From an uncultured Actinomycetes bacterium (GTDB lineage Bacteria; Actinomycetota; Actinomycetes; Nanopelagicales; Nanopelagicaceae): 11,817 bases of DNA. The DNA lies in assembly GCA_903842855.1 (NCBI GenBank), contig CAIMNT010000159.1, forward strand, positions 1 to 11,817, in the 5' to 3' direction. Shown one piece after another: positions 5,174 to 11,795 of the stretch; position 1 is the first letter of the stretch; each line of letters opens with the position of its first letter. Under the pieces are notes generated by a model. That model was not told the DNA's origin and did not search any database. It was given only the letters and a program-made list of their open reading frames with translations. Both the position numbers and the translations under genes were made by a program.

Positions 5174-6674
5174 GGCACGTACCCCTAAAGCCGTTCTCCC
5201 AAAGGCTGGAGAGAACCCCGGCAAGATCGTGGATATTGACGTCTCGCAAGAGATGAGCGATTCATTCCTCGAGTATGCCTACTCAGTTATTTACTCCAGA
5301 GCTCTTCCTGATGCGCGCGATGGCCTTAAGCCTGTGCAGCGCCGCATTCTGCATCAGATGTTTGAAATGGGTCTGCGCCCGGATAGGGGCCATGTGAAAT
5401 GTGCCCGTGTCGTCGGTGAGGTTATGGGTAAGTTGCACCCACATGGTGATGGCGCGATTTATGACGCCGCCGTTCGCCTAGCTCAGCCATTCACTACGCG
5501 CTTACCGCTGATTGATGGGCATGGAAATTTTGGTTCGCTAGATGCTGGACCCGCCGCCATGCGTTACACGGAAGCGAGATTGGCCCCCGCCGCAATGGCG
5601 ATGGTCGATGAGGCCGATGAAGATACCGTGGATTTTGGTGGTAACTACGATGGCCAGCTCCTTGAGCCGCTAGTTCTGCCCGCGGCTTTTCCAAACCTCT
5701 TAGTGAATGGGGCAACTGGAATCGCGGTCGGTATGGCCACAAATATGCCTCCCCACAACTTGGGCGAGGTAGTTGCTGCGGCGAAGCATCTGATCGACAA
5801 TCCAAAGGCAACCCTCAAATCCCTCATGAAGTATGTCCCCGCTCCAGATTTCCCTACAGGCGGCGAGATCATTGGTTTGGAAGGTGTGGCCGATGCCTAC
5901 GCGAGCGGCCGTGGTTCTTTCAAGGTCCGCGCCACCGCTGTCATCGAAAAGGTTACATCTCGCAAACAAGGCATCGTGATCACCGAATTTCCGTACAACA
6001 TTGGTCCAGAGAAAGTTGTAGAGAAGATTGCAGACCTGGTTAAGTCCAAGAAGGTCCTAGGCATCTCTGACATCATCGATCTCTCCGATGGTCAGCAGGG
6101 CACAAAGGTCGTCATTGAGATTAAAAATGGTTACGAACCCGAGGAGATCCTCGAAAAGCTTTACAAATTAACTCCAATGGAAGATCAATTCTCGGTAAAT
6201 GCGGTGGCCTTAGTTGATGGCAAGCCCTTGACCTTGGGATTGAAAGAACTTCTTGAGGTATTTATCGCCCACCGCATTGAAGTCGTGCGCCGTAGATCTG
6301 AATTTCGCAAAGCAAAGGCAGAAGGACGGCTGACCTTGGTCGACGGCCTACTCAAGGCGATCATTGATATTGATAAGGTCATCAAGATCATTCGAGGATC
6401 AGAGGATGCGCAGAGCGCGAAGGATGCCTTGATCAAAGCTTTCAAATTAAGTGACGAACAAGCGACCTACATCCTCGACATGCCACTGCGCCGACTAACC
6501 AAGGTGAGCAAGTTAGAACTCGAATCTGAACAGAAGGAACTCAACGCAACTATCGCCACTCTTAAGACCTTGCTCTCAAGTGAAGCGAATATTAAGTCGC
6601 AGGTATCTGCTGAATTAACCGCAGTATCAAAGAGCTTTGCTACCCCACGCCGCACACGAATAGGCGCGGCTTAA
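5172..6674 (+). CDS. parC: DNA topoisomerase IV subunit A lacking the C-terminal beta-pinwheel domain
   Basis: DNA-cleaving subunit of a type IIA topoisomerase; with ParE it would decatenate and relax DNA. It has 500 residues, whereas GyrA/ParC proteins are usually about 750-860. The breakage-reunion domain is complete: SRALPDARDGLKPVQRRIL (42-60), winged-helix GEVMGKLHPHGDGAIYD (82-98), catalytic Tyr132 in AAMRYTEARL, LLVNGATGIAVGMATNMPPHN, and the tower/coiled-coil part up to TPRRTRIGAA. The protein then stops, with no GyrA-box and no beta-pinwheel blades; the next gene is parE on the other strand 12 bp away. Residue 94, equivalent to Ser83 of E. coli GyrA, is Gly. The start ATG matches the family N-terminus (MAR...). 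Subunit A family is certain; topoisomerase IV rather than gyrase is inferred from the missing gyrase box and the ParE-type partner. Confidence 0.93.
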   Translation: MARTPKAVLPKAGENPGKIVDIDVSQEMSDSFLEYAYSVIYSRALPDARDGLKPVQRRILHQMFEMGLRPDRGHVKCARVVGEVMGKLHPHGDGAIYDAAVRLAQPFTTRLPLIDGHGNFGSLDAGPAAMRYTEARLAPAAMAMVDEADEDTVDFGGNYDGQLLEPLVLPAAFPNLLVNGATGIAVGMATNMPPHNLGEVVAAAKHLIDNPKATLKSLMKYVPAPDFPTGGEIIGLEGVADAYASGRGSFKVRATAVIEKVTSRKQGIVITEFPYNIGPEKVVEKIADLVKSKKVLGISDIIDLSDGQQGTKVVIEIKNGYEPEEILEKLYKLTPMEDQFSVNAVALVDGKPLTLGLKELLEVFIAHRIEVVRRRSEFRKAKAEGRLTLVDGLLKAIIDIDKVIKIIRGSEDAQSAKDALIKAFKLSDEQATYILDMPLRRLTKVSKLELESEQKELNATIATLKTLLSSEANIKSQVSAELTAVSKSFATPRRTRIGAA

Positions 6675-6692
6675 CCGAGCTAAAAGTTAAGC
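6669..6692. terminator. Inverted repeat spanning both parC and parE stop codons
   Basis: GCTTAAC (6669-6675) and GTTAAGC (6686-6692) are perfect 7-bp inverted arms around a 10-nt loop. Each arm contains the TAA stop of one of the two convergent genes. Transcripts in either direction could form the same hairpin. There is no U-run, so intrinsic termination is doubtful; it might slow polymerase or protect 3' ends. Confidence 0.35.
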
Positions 6693-8759
6693 GTCGATCC
6701 GATCGCGATCAATCTCCGCTGTGGAGATAAATTCTTTTCGAGGCGCTACCTCGTTACCCATGAGGAGTTCAAAGATCGCCTCTGCCGCCTTGGCATCGTG
6801 CATCGTTACCCGACGCAAGGTACGTTTTTCGGGATCCATCGTCGTCTCGCGCAGTTGATCGGCATCCATCTCTCCAAGTCCCTTGTAGCGTTGGACCGGC
6901 TCCTTCCAGCGCTTTCCACTCTTGGTGAGATCGGCAAGTAATTTCTTCATCTCTTCGTCTGAGTAGGTGTAGTACACCTCTCCCCTCTTGCCACCGATCA
7001 CATCGATGCGATGCAGAGGTGGAATTGCAGCAAAGACGCGACCATCTTGAATGAGAGGGCGCATGTAGCGGTAGACCAAGGTAAGTAGAAGACAGCGGAT
7101 ATGCGCACCGTCGACATCAGCATCTGACATCAAGATAACGCGACCGTAACGCGCATCATCTAAGGTGAAAGATGCTCCTGAGCCAGCCCCAATTACCTGA
7201 ATGATGGATGCGCACTCATTGTTCTCTAACATCTGCGAGAGCGAAGCCTTTTGTACATTCAAAATTTTTCCGCGAATTGGCAGAATTGCTTGGAACTCTG
7301 AGTTGCGCGCCGCCTTGGTAGTACCAAGTGCAGAATCACCCTCAACAATAAAGAGCTCAGTACGTGCGGTGTCATCGGAACGACAATCCGATAACTTGGT
7401 AGGTAGCGAACTATTTTCAAGTGCGCTCTTGCGGCGTTGCAGATCTTTGTGAGCTCGAGCTGAGATGCGGGTTCGCGATGCTGCAGCCACCTTCTCCAGG
7501 ATGGCGCGGCCGGTGGCTTTATCAATCCGCTTCGTTGAGTTGAAGAAATTCTTAAGTTCATCTGTTACAACACTCGCCACGATCTTGGCGGCGGCAGCGG
7601 TACCCAAAACTTCCTTCGTCTGTCCTTCAAATTGCGGTTCAGACATACGAACTGTCACGACCGCAGTGAGACCTTCCAAGACATCATCTTTAATTACATC
7701 GATTTCATTATTCTTCAAAGTCTTTGAGGCACGGAGTGCATCATTAAATGCCTTAGTGATTGCCCGCTCAAAACCTTGGGTATGAGTTCCACCTTTAGGA
7801 GTCGCGATAATGTTTACAAAGGATGACATGGTGGTTTCAAATGCGTTACCCCACTGCATGGCTATATCGACACCCATGGTGCGATTTACCTCAGTGGGCA
7901 TCATGTGGCCTTTATCGTCCAAAACGGGAACGGTCTCGGTGTACTCCCCACTTCCAGTTAAGCGAATGACCTCACCGATTGGTTCATCCGGGCGCAGGAA
8001 GGTACAGAATTCTGAGATTCCGCCTTTATGCAAAAAGATCTCAGAGCTCTTGGATTTTCCACGATTATCGTTAACTGTCAGTTGCAGGCCAGGCACCAAA
8101 TAAGAAGTTTGGCGAGCGCGGGCATGAATGTCTTCGATGGAGAGTTCGGCCTCTTTAAGGAAGATCTGTTTATCGGCCCACCACTTAGTGCGAGTTCCGG
8201 TGACCTTGGCGGGAACTTTGCCAATTATGCGAAGCCCAGATTTCTCCTCGAAAGGTGCTTTAGGACCATCTCCATCAAATATTCCCGGGGTTCCGCGTTG
8301 AAATGACATCCAATAAATCTTTCCATCGCGATCGACTTCTACATCTAATCGTGAAGCCAGCGCGTTTACGACAGATGCACCAACGCCGTGAAGTCCTCCT
8401 GATGCGGCATACGATCCCCCACCAAACTTTCCACCTGCATGCAGTTTGGTCATTACAACTTCAACACCGGTCAGACCCGTCTTGGGCTCTTTATCTACCG
8501 GGATTCCCCGACCATTATCGTGAACCTCAACCGAGCCATCGGCCTCTAAATTGATCTCAATTTTGCTGCAGTGGCCGGCGAGCGCCTCATCGACTGAGTT
8601 ATCGATAATCTCCCAGAGGCAATGCATAAGTCCACGTGAGTCAGTGGTTCCGATATACATACCAGGGCGCTTACGAACCGCATCAAGGCCCTCGAGGACT
8701 GCAAGATCTTTGGCGGTATAGCCATTTGCAGTAGTCGTGCTTTTATCATCGGTTGCCAT
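6687..8759 (-). CDS. parE: DNA topoisomerase IV subunit B
   Basis: ATPase and metal-binding subunit of topoisomerase IV, partner of the neighbouring ParC. It has 690 residues, a normal ParE length. Domains in order: GHKL ATPase with WEIIDNSVDEAL (Glu50, Asn54), DNGRGIPV (81-88) and GGLHGVG (121-127); transducer with the EGQTK lysine loop (378-382); TOPRIM with EGDSALG (473-479), PIRGKILNVQKA and SDADVDGAHI (545-554); C-terminal QRYKGLGEMDADQL. EGDSALGTTKAARNSEFQAILPIRGK is the ParE-type rather than the GyrB-type sequence in actinobacteria. The ATG at 8759 fits the family start; the TTG at 8792 would add 11 unusual residues. No Shine-Dalgarno precedes it; TAACCT ends 8 bp upstream, so it may also be leaderless. 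It converges on parC instead of forming an operon with it. Confidence 0.95.
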   Translation of the reverse strand: MATDDKSTTTANGYTAKDLAVLEGLDAVRKRPGMYIGTTDSRGLMHCLWEIIDNSVDEALAGHCSKIEINLEADGSVEVHDNGRGIPVDKEPKTGLTGVEVVMTKLHAGGKFGGGSYAASGGLHGVGASVVNALASRLDVEVDRDGKIYWMSFQRGTPGIFDGDGPKAPFEEKSGLRIIGKVPAKVTGTRTKWWADKQIFLKEAELSIEDIHARARQTSYLVPGLQLTVNDNRGKSKSSEIFLHKGGISEFCTFLRPDEPIGEVIRLTGSGEYTETVPVLDDKGHMMPTEVNRTMGVDIAMQWGNAFETTMSSFVNIIATPKGGTHTQGFERAITKAFNDALRASKTLKNNEIDVIKDDVLEGLTAVVTVRMSEPQFEGQTKEVLGTAAAAKIVASVVTDELKNFFNSTKRIDKATGRAILEKVAAASRTRISARAHKDLQRRKSALENSSLPTKLSDCRSDDTARTELFIVEGDSALGTTKAARNSEFQAILPIRGKILNVQKASLSQMLENNECASIIQVIGAGSGASFTLDDARYGRVILMSDADVDGAHIRCLLLTLVYRYMRPLIQDGRVFAAIPPLHRIDVIGGKRGEVYYTYSDEEMKKLLADLTKSGKRWKEPVQRYKGLGEMDADQLRETTMDPEKRTLRRVTMHDAKAAEAIFELLMGNEVAPRKEFISTAEIDRDRIDA

Positions 8760-8947
8760 GAGGCGCAAGGTTATCGGGCGAAATTGCCGCAAACCGATGA
8801 TTGAGAGGGAAAATGGATAGTTTTTTCTGTGAATTTAAATAAACGAGCGCAAGTGGCGTGCGGGGAATAAACTAAGCGTGCTTTACTGTTCCACTATCGC
8901 AAGAAGAAGTTGAGAAAACCGCAAGCCACACAGAAAAGGAGAAGTCG

Positions 8948-9169
8948 ATGACCGAGCAGTTGATCCTCGAACCTACCCCTCTTAATGCAATTGATCGTTG
9001 TGACCGTTGCGGAGCACAGGCCTATGTTCGGGCCACACTTTTAAATGGTGGAGAGTTACTTTTCTGCGGACACCACGCTAAAGAGTATGCCGCTGGGCTC
9101 AAGCCTTTAGTTGCGAAGATTCAAGACGAGACAGCGAAGTTAATCGAGACTCCTGTAGTCGCTGAATAA
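8948..9169 (+). CDS. DUF7455-type small zinc-ribbon protein
   Basis: Small cytoplasmic protein of 73 residues with a likely zinc site formed by Cys18 and Cys21 (RCDRCGAQA) and Cys40 with His42/His43 (LFCGHHAKEY). It matches the conserved actinobacterial protein family now called DUF7455, typically found near sigA/hrdB and parE, as here. Its function is unknown. The ATG is well supported by AAAGGAG at 8935-8941 with 6 bp spacing. The 188-bp gap to parE holds its control region; TAAACT at 8868-8873 is a possible -10 but I see no convincing -35. The 3' end faces tetR with 27 bp between stops. Confidence 0.85.
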   Translation: MTEQLILEPTPLNAIDRCDRCGAQAYVRATLLNGGELLFCGHHAKEYAAGLKPLVAKIQDETAKLIETPVVAE

Positions 9170-9196
9170 TCAGCTCTTTCTCCCGCTTTTAAAAAT

Positions 9197-9835
9197 TTAT
9201 TGGGCTGGAAAGAAGATATTTTCAACTATTAAAGAGACGGCATATAGCCAATTCTCTTGATCCATATGATTTACAGTGAAGTCATCAACTGTGCGCCCAA
9301 TCGTATAAGCCTGAAACATCACAGCCGCGGTGCGTGGGTGCAGTTGAGGATTTCCTAGCCCACGAGCCTGCAAATCGCGATAAAGATCGGCGATGCTCTC
9401 GGTCAATCGCTCCTGCTCCCAACCCAATGCGCTAGCCATTCTTGGATTGTGCATCACCTTGGAGATCGCAGTTAATCGCTCTATGCGGGTATTTGCCAGC
9501 TCTGGAGCTTGAAAGGCTTTTGATACTTCAGTTAATCGCAGTACGAGTTCATCACGGTTGTGAACCTCCGCAAAGAGATCGGTAAGCGTCTCGATTGACC
9601 TATCGACGTAACTCGAAAAACGGCGAACTTGGGCCAGCTCTAGGAGCTCAGCGAAGTCCTGAAAGTGGTGGTAAAGGGAGCCGCGAGAGATCCCGGAGAT
9701 CTCCAACACCTTTTCGCTGGTGATCTCATCGAGCGTGAGATTGTCGAGCAACACCACCACCGTCTTGATCAACTCTTCTTTTGTGGGGTGAATCCCATTT
9801 CTTGCTTCCCGTGCTTGCGCGCTGAGTGAAGTCAT
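9197..9835 (-). CDS. TetR/AcrR-family transcriptional regulator
   Basis: Probable DNA-binding repressor of 212 residues. The N-terminal TetR helix-turn-helix is clear: EITSEKVLEISGISRGSLYHHF (residues 37-58), followed by a mostly helical ligand/dimer domain (to residue 212) with no recognisable specific signature. The ATG at 9835 is chosen because GAGAAGGA (9843-9850) precedes it at 7 bp. An upstream in-frame ATG at 9868 lacks a ribosome-binding site and overlaps the apparent -10. It is convergent with the zinc-ribbon gene and lies downstream of the sigA-CDGSH unit, on the same strand. Its targets are unknown; self-regulation is plausible because heptamer repeats flank its promoter. Confidence 0.88.
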   Translation of the reverse strand: MTSLSAQAREARNGIHPTKEELIKTVVVLLDNLTLDEITSEKVLEISGISRGSLYHHFQDFAELLELAQVRRFSSYVDRSIETLTDLFAEVHNRDELVLRLTEVSKAFQAPELANTRIERLTAISKVMHNPRMASALGWEQERLTESIADLYRDLQARGLGNPQLHPRTAAVMFQAYTIGRTVDDFTVNHMDQENWLYAVSLIVENIFFPAQ

Positions 9836-9842
9836 GTGTAAT

Positions 9843-9850
9843 TCCTTCTC
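9843..9850 (-). promoter_or_regulatory. tetR ribosome-binding site
   Basis: GAGAAGGA on the minus strand ends 7 bp before the ATG at 9835. It decides this start over the upstream ATG at 9868. Confidence 0.6.
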
Positions 9851-9863
9851 TACCCAAGTTGAA

Positions 9864-9891
9864 TACATAACCGGATGGCGTCGTCGCTCAA
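9864..9891 (-). promoter_or_regulatory. tetR promoter candidate
   Basis: On the minus strand TTGAGC (9886-9891), a 16-bp spacer, then TATGTA (9864-9869). A start shortly downstream would give a short leader containing the GAGAAGGA site. The sequence CAAGTTG occurs on the plus strand on both sides (9855-9861 and 9889-9895), 34 bp apart. Confidence 0.35.
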
Positions 9892-9950
9892 GTTGCCGAC
9901 TCTAATGACCACCAATGACGGAAACAAGGAATCTAGGGCTAAAGTTTGAA

Positions 9951-9976
9951 AAAAATCGTCAAAATGTGAGATTTTT
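9951..9976 (-). terminator. AT-rich hairpin with T-run after the sigA-CDGSH unit
   Basis: Arms AAAAATC and GATTTTT (9951-9957 and 9970-9976) are extended by an inner TCA/TGA pair with one bulged G, giving about 10 bp around a 5-nt loop. On the minus strand the 3' arm runs into seven T residues (9949-9955). It lies 30 bp past the CDGSH stop. The stem is A-T rich and therefore weak; intrinsic termination is likely but not certain. Confidence 0.4.
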
Positions 9977-10005
9977 GCTAGAGAATCTGTCTAATCAGCC
10001 TAAAG

Positions 10006-10191
10006 TTAGTTGGCCTGGTCTTTATGCGATCCATCGCAGAATGGCTTCTCTTTTGATTTACCACATCCGCAGAGTTTGAAGTCGGTCCTGGTCTCAATGA
10101 GATTTCCAGCCTCGTCGACAAAATCCGCGGTGCCGGTAAATCTCATTGAACCGCTCTTAGAGTTGCGATAAATCTTGGGATTTTCACTCAT
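10006..10191 (-). CDS. CDGSH iron-sulfur domain protein
   Basis: Small protein of 61 residues carrying the [2Fe-2S] ligand motif of the CDGSH (mitoNEET-like) family: CGCGKSKEKPFCDGSH, with three cysteines and one histidine as ligands (Cys41, Cys43, Cys52, His56 from the ATG at 10191). Proteins of this type bind a labile, pH-sensitive cluster and are linked to redox or iron handling; the role here is unknown. A GTG immediately upstream (10194) could also serve as start. The gene follows the sigA stop by 24 bp with only an AG-rich stretch as ribosome-binding site, so it is probably transcribed with sigA. An AT-rich terminator-like hairpin follows. Confidence 0.9.
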   Translation of the reverse strand: MSENPKIYRNSKSGSMRFTGTADFVDEAGNLIETRTDFKLCGCGKSKEKPFCDGSHKDQAN

Positions 10192-10215
10192 CACAAAGTT
10201 CGGCTTCTCTCGAAA

Positions 10216-11721
10216 TTAATCGAGGTAATCGCGCAGAACTTGGGAGCGAGATGGGTGGCGCAACTTTGACATTGTCTTAGATTCAATCTGACGGATTCGC
10301 TCGCGCGTGACTCCGTAGACCTTTCCAATCTCATCCAGTGTCTTTGGTTGACCATCGGTTAATCCAAAGCGCATCGCTACAACTCCAGCTTCGCGTTCTG
10401 AGAGGGTATCGAGTACAGAATGTAGTTGTTCTTGCAAGAGGGTAAATGAGACCGCATCGGCAGGAACAATCGCCTCGGAGTCTTCGATCAAATCACCGAA
10501 CTCTGAATCGCCCTCTTCACCCAGTGGAGTGTGAAGGGAGATTGGTTCTCGACCATACTTTTGAACTTCCACAACTTTTTCTGGAGTCATATCCAGTTCT
10601 TTTGCCAACTCTTCTGGAGTTGGTTCGCGTCCCAGGTCTTGCAACATCTGGCGCTGGACTCGTGCCAACTTGTTGATTACTTCCACCATATGAACTGGAA
10701 TTCGAATTGTGCGAGCCTGATCTGCCATGGCGCGAGTGATTGCCTGACGAATCCACCAGGTTGCATACGTAGAAAACTTGTAACCCTTGGTGTAATCGAA
10801 CTTCTCTACCGCTCGAATAAGGCCCAAGTTACCCTCTTGAATAAGGTCGAGAAATAGCATTCCGCGGCCGGTGTAGCGCTTTGCCAACGATACGACCAAG
10901 CGAAGGTTAGCTTCCAGAAGGTGGTTCTTAGCGCGACGTCCTTGAAGCACCAGTTGCTCGTACTCACGCTTTAACTTCTTATCCAACTTCTTATCGTGGG
11001 CCAACTTCTCTTCCGCAAAGAGACCGGCTTCAACCTGGAGTGAAAGTTCAACTTCCATTTCCGCATTGAGAAGCGGTACACGACCGATCAACTTCAAATA
11101 ATCTTTTACAGGATCAGCAGTTGCACCTGCAGTCAAAACTGTTTGAGCCGGTGCATCATCTTCTTCAGAGTCTTTAATGGTAAAGGCATTCTCTTCATTT
11201 TGAGATTCCTCAGCGACGTTTACAACGCGGATCTCTGCCTTCTCTTCTTCCACAGCAACGATCTCTTTAACCTCTTCAACAAGGGTGTCGAGATCTTCTA
11301 ACTCAATTTCTTCAAGTTCAACTTCTTCGCCATCGATCTTTGTTATAACGGTGGCGGCAACTTTTACTTCTTCAACCTTAGGTGGATTTTTGAGAGCTTC
11401 CTCAGCCGCCTTGCGCGCTTCTAACTCGGCTTTGGTGGGAAAGCGATGTGCCGCCTTGCGTTCGGCTTTGGCACGTTCTTCTGCTTCGCGTTGCAATCTG
11501 AGAGCTTCAATTTCAGCTTTGGTAGGAAAACGATGAGGACCCGAAGAAACTTTCTTCGCAACTGCTTTCTTTGCTGGCGCTTTTCTAGCGGCTACCTTCT
11601 TCGCTGTAGCCTTCTTTGCAACAGGAGCTACCTTCTTCGCTGCCACTTTTTTGGCAACGCTCTTTTTAGCTGTGGTACTACTTGCCTGGTCGCCTTTTTT
11701 GGGCGCACGAATTACAGCCAC
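10216..11721 (-). CDS. sigA: Primary RNA polymerase sigma factor (SigA/RpoD, HrdB-like)
   Basis: Housekeeping sigma-70 factor directing RNA polymerase to most promoters; 501 residues. Residues about 1-60 are a Lys/Ala-rich basic tail (AKKVAAKKVAPVAKKATAKK type), as in Streptomyces HrdB. Residues 63-70 and 92-99 are two copies of HRFPTKAE, and about 115-190 are strongly acidic. Conserved regions follow: 1.2 (DPVKDYLKLIGRVPLL, from 203), 2 (NLRLVVSLAKRYTGRGMLFLDLIQEG, KGYKFSTYATWWIRQAITRA), 3 (RTIRIPVHMVEVINKL) and 4 (LSEREAGVVAMRFGL, TLDEIGKVYGVTRERIRQIE, ending LRDYLD). The start is GTG, with AAAGGA at 11728-11733, 6 bp upstream; rplS has the same AAAGGAT-N5-start layout. The CDGSH gene follows after 24 bp. 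Confidence 0.96.
   Translation of the reverse strand: MAVIRAPKKGDQASSTTAKKSVAKKVAAKKVAPVAKKATAKKVAARKAPAKKAVAKKVSSGPHRFPTKAEIEALRLQREAEERAKAERKAAHRFPTKAELEARKAAEEALKNPPKVEEVKVAATVITKIDGEEVELEEIELEDLDTLVEEVKEIVAVEEEKAEIRVVNVAEESQNEENAFTIKDSEEDDAPAQTVLTAGATADPVKDYLKLIGRVPLLNAEMEVELSLQVEAGLFAEEKLAHDKKLDKKLKREYEQLVLQGRRAKNHLLEANLRLVVSLAKRYTGRGMLFLDLIQEGNLGLIRAVEKFDYTKGYKFSTYATWWIRQAITRAMADQARTIRIPVHMVEVINKLARVQRQMLQDLGREPTPEELAKELDMTPEKVVEVQKYGREPISLHTPLGEEGDSEFGDLIEDSEAIVPADAVSFTLLQEQLHSVLDTLSEREAGVVAMRFGLTDGQPKTLDEIGKVYGVTRERIRQIESKTMSKLRHPSRSQVLRDYLD
11425..11535 (-). repeat. Two coding copies of the HRFPTKAE peptide in sigA
   Basis: The copies at 11512-11535 and 11425-11448 encode the identical octapeptide HRFPTKAE, each followed by a charged helix (IEALRLQREAEERAKAERK and LEARKAAEEAL). 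Four of the eight codons differ synonymously, so the peptide appears conserved rather than freshly duplicated. Confidence 0.75.
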
Positions 11722-11740
11722 GGAGCATCCTTTGGTTTAC

Positions 11741-11762
11741 CTGGCCTAACTTTACTGACCAG
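11741..11762 (-). promoter_or_regulatory. sigA leader hairpin
   Basis: CTGGCC (11741-11746) and GACCAG (11757-11762) can pair over 6 positions (one G-U in RNA) around a 10-nt loop in the untranslated leader, ending 7 bp before the ribosome-binding site. Small and of uncertain meaning. Confidence 0.25.
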
Positions 11763-11778
11763 TGGAATCGATACCCAT

Positions 11779-11784
11779 ATTATA
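11779..11784 (-). promoter_or_regulatory. sigA -10 element (TATAAT)
   Basis: A perfect TATAAT on the minus strand. Transcription would start near 11772, giving a leader of about 50 nt. No TTGACA-like -35 is found at 16-18 bp, within the few bases left before the window edge. Confidence 0.5.
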
Positions 11785-11786
11785 AT

Positions 11787-11795
11787 TTGTCCACA
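11787..11795 (+). promoter_or_regulatory. DnaA-box-like site in the sigA promoter
   Basis: TTGTCCACA, which equals the preferred actinobacterial DnaA box, stands 2 bp upstream of the sigA -10, within the -10/-35 spacer. Binding is inferred from the match alone; a single 9-mer can occur by chance. Confidence 0.35.

Noticed and set aside
5219..5231. CGGCAAGATCGTG inside parC, resembling the extended -10 plus GTG
   Set aside because: The GTG would be 1 bp from the -10, and the segment encodes the conserved GKIVDIDV of ParC.
9170..9196. Terminator between the zinc-ribbon gene and tetR
   Set aside because: Only weak, short complementarity (CAGC/GCTG) and A/T runs without a proper stem.
9836..9868. 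tetR start at ATG 9868
   Set aside because: No ribosome-binding site, and it overlaps the -10 candidate; the ATG at 9835 has GAGAAGGA at 7 bp.
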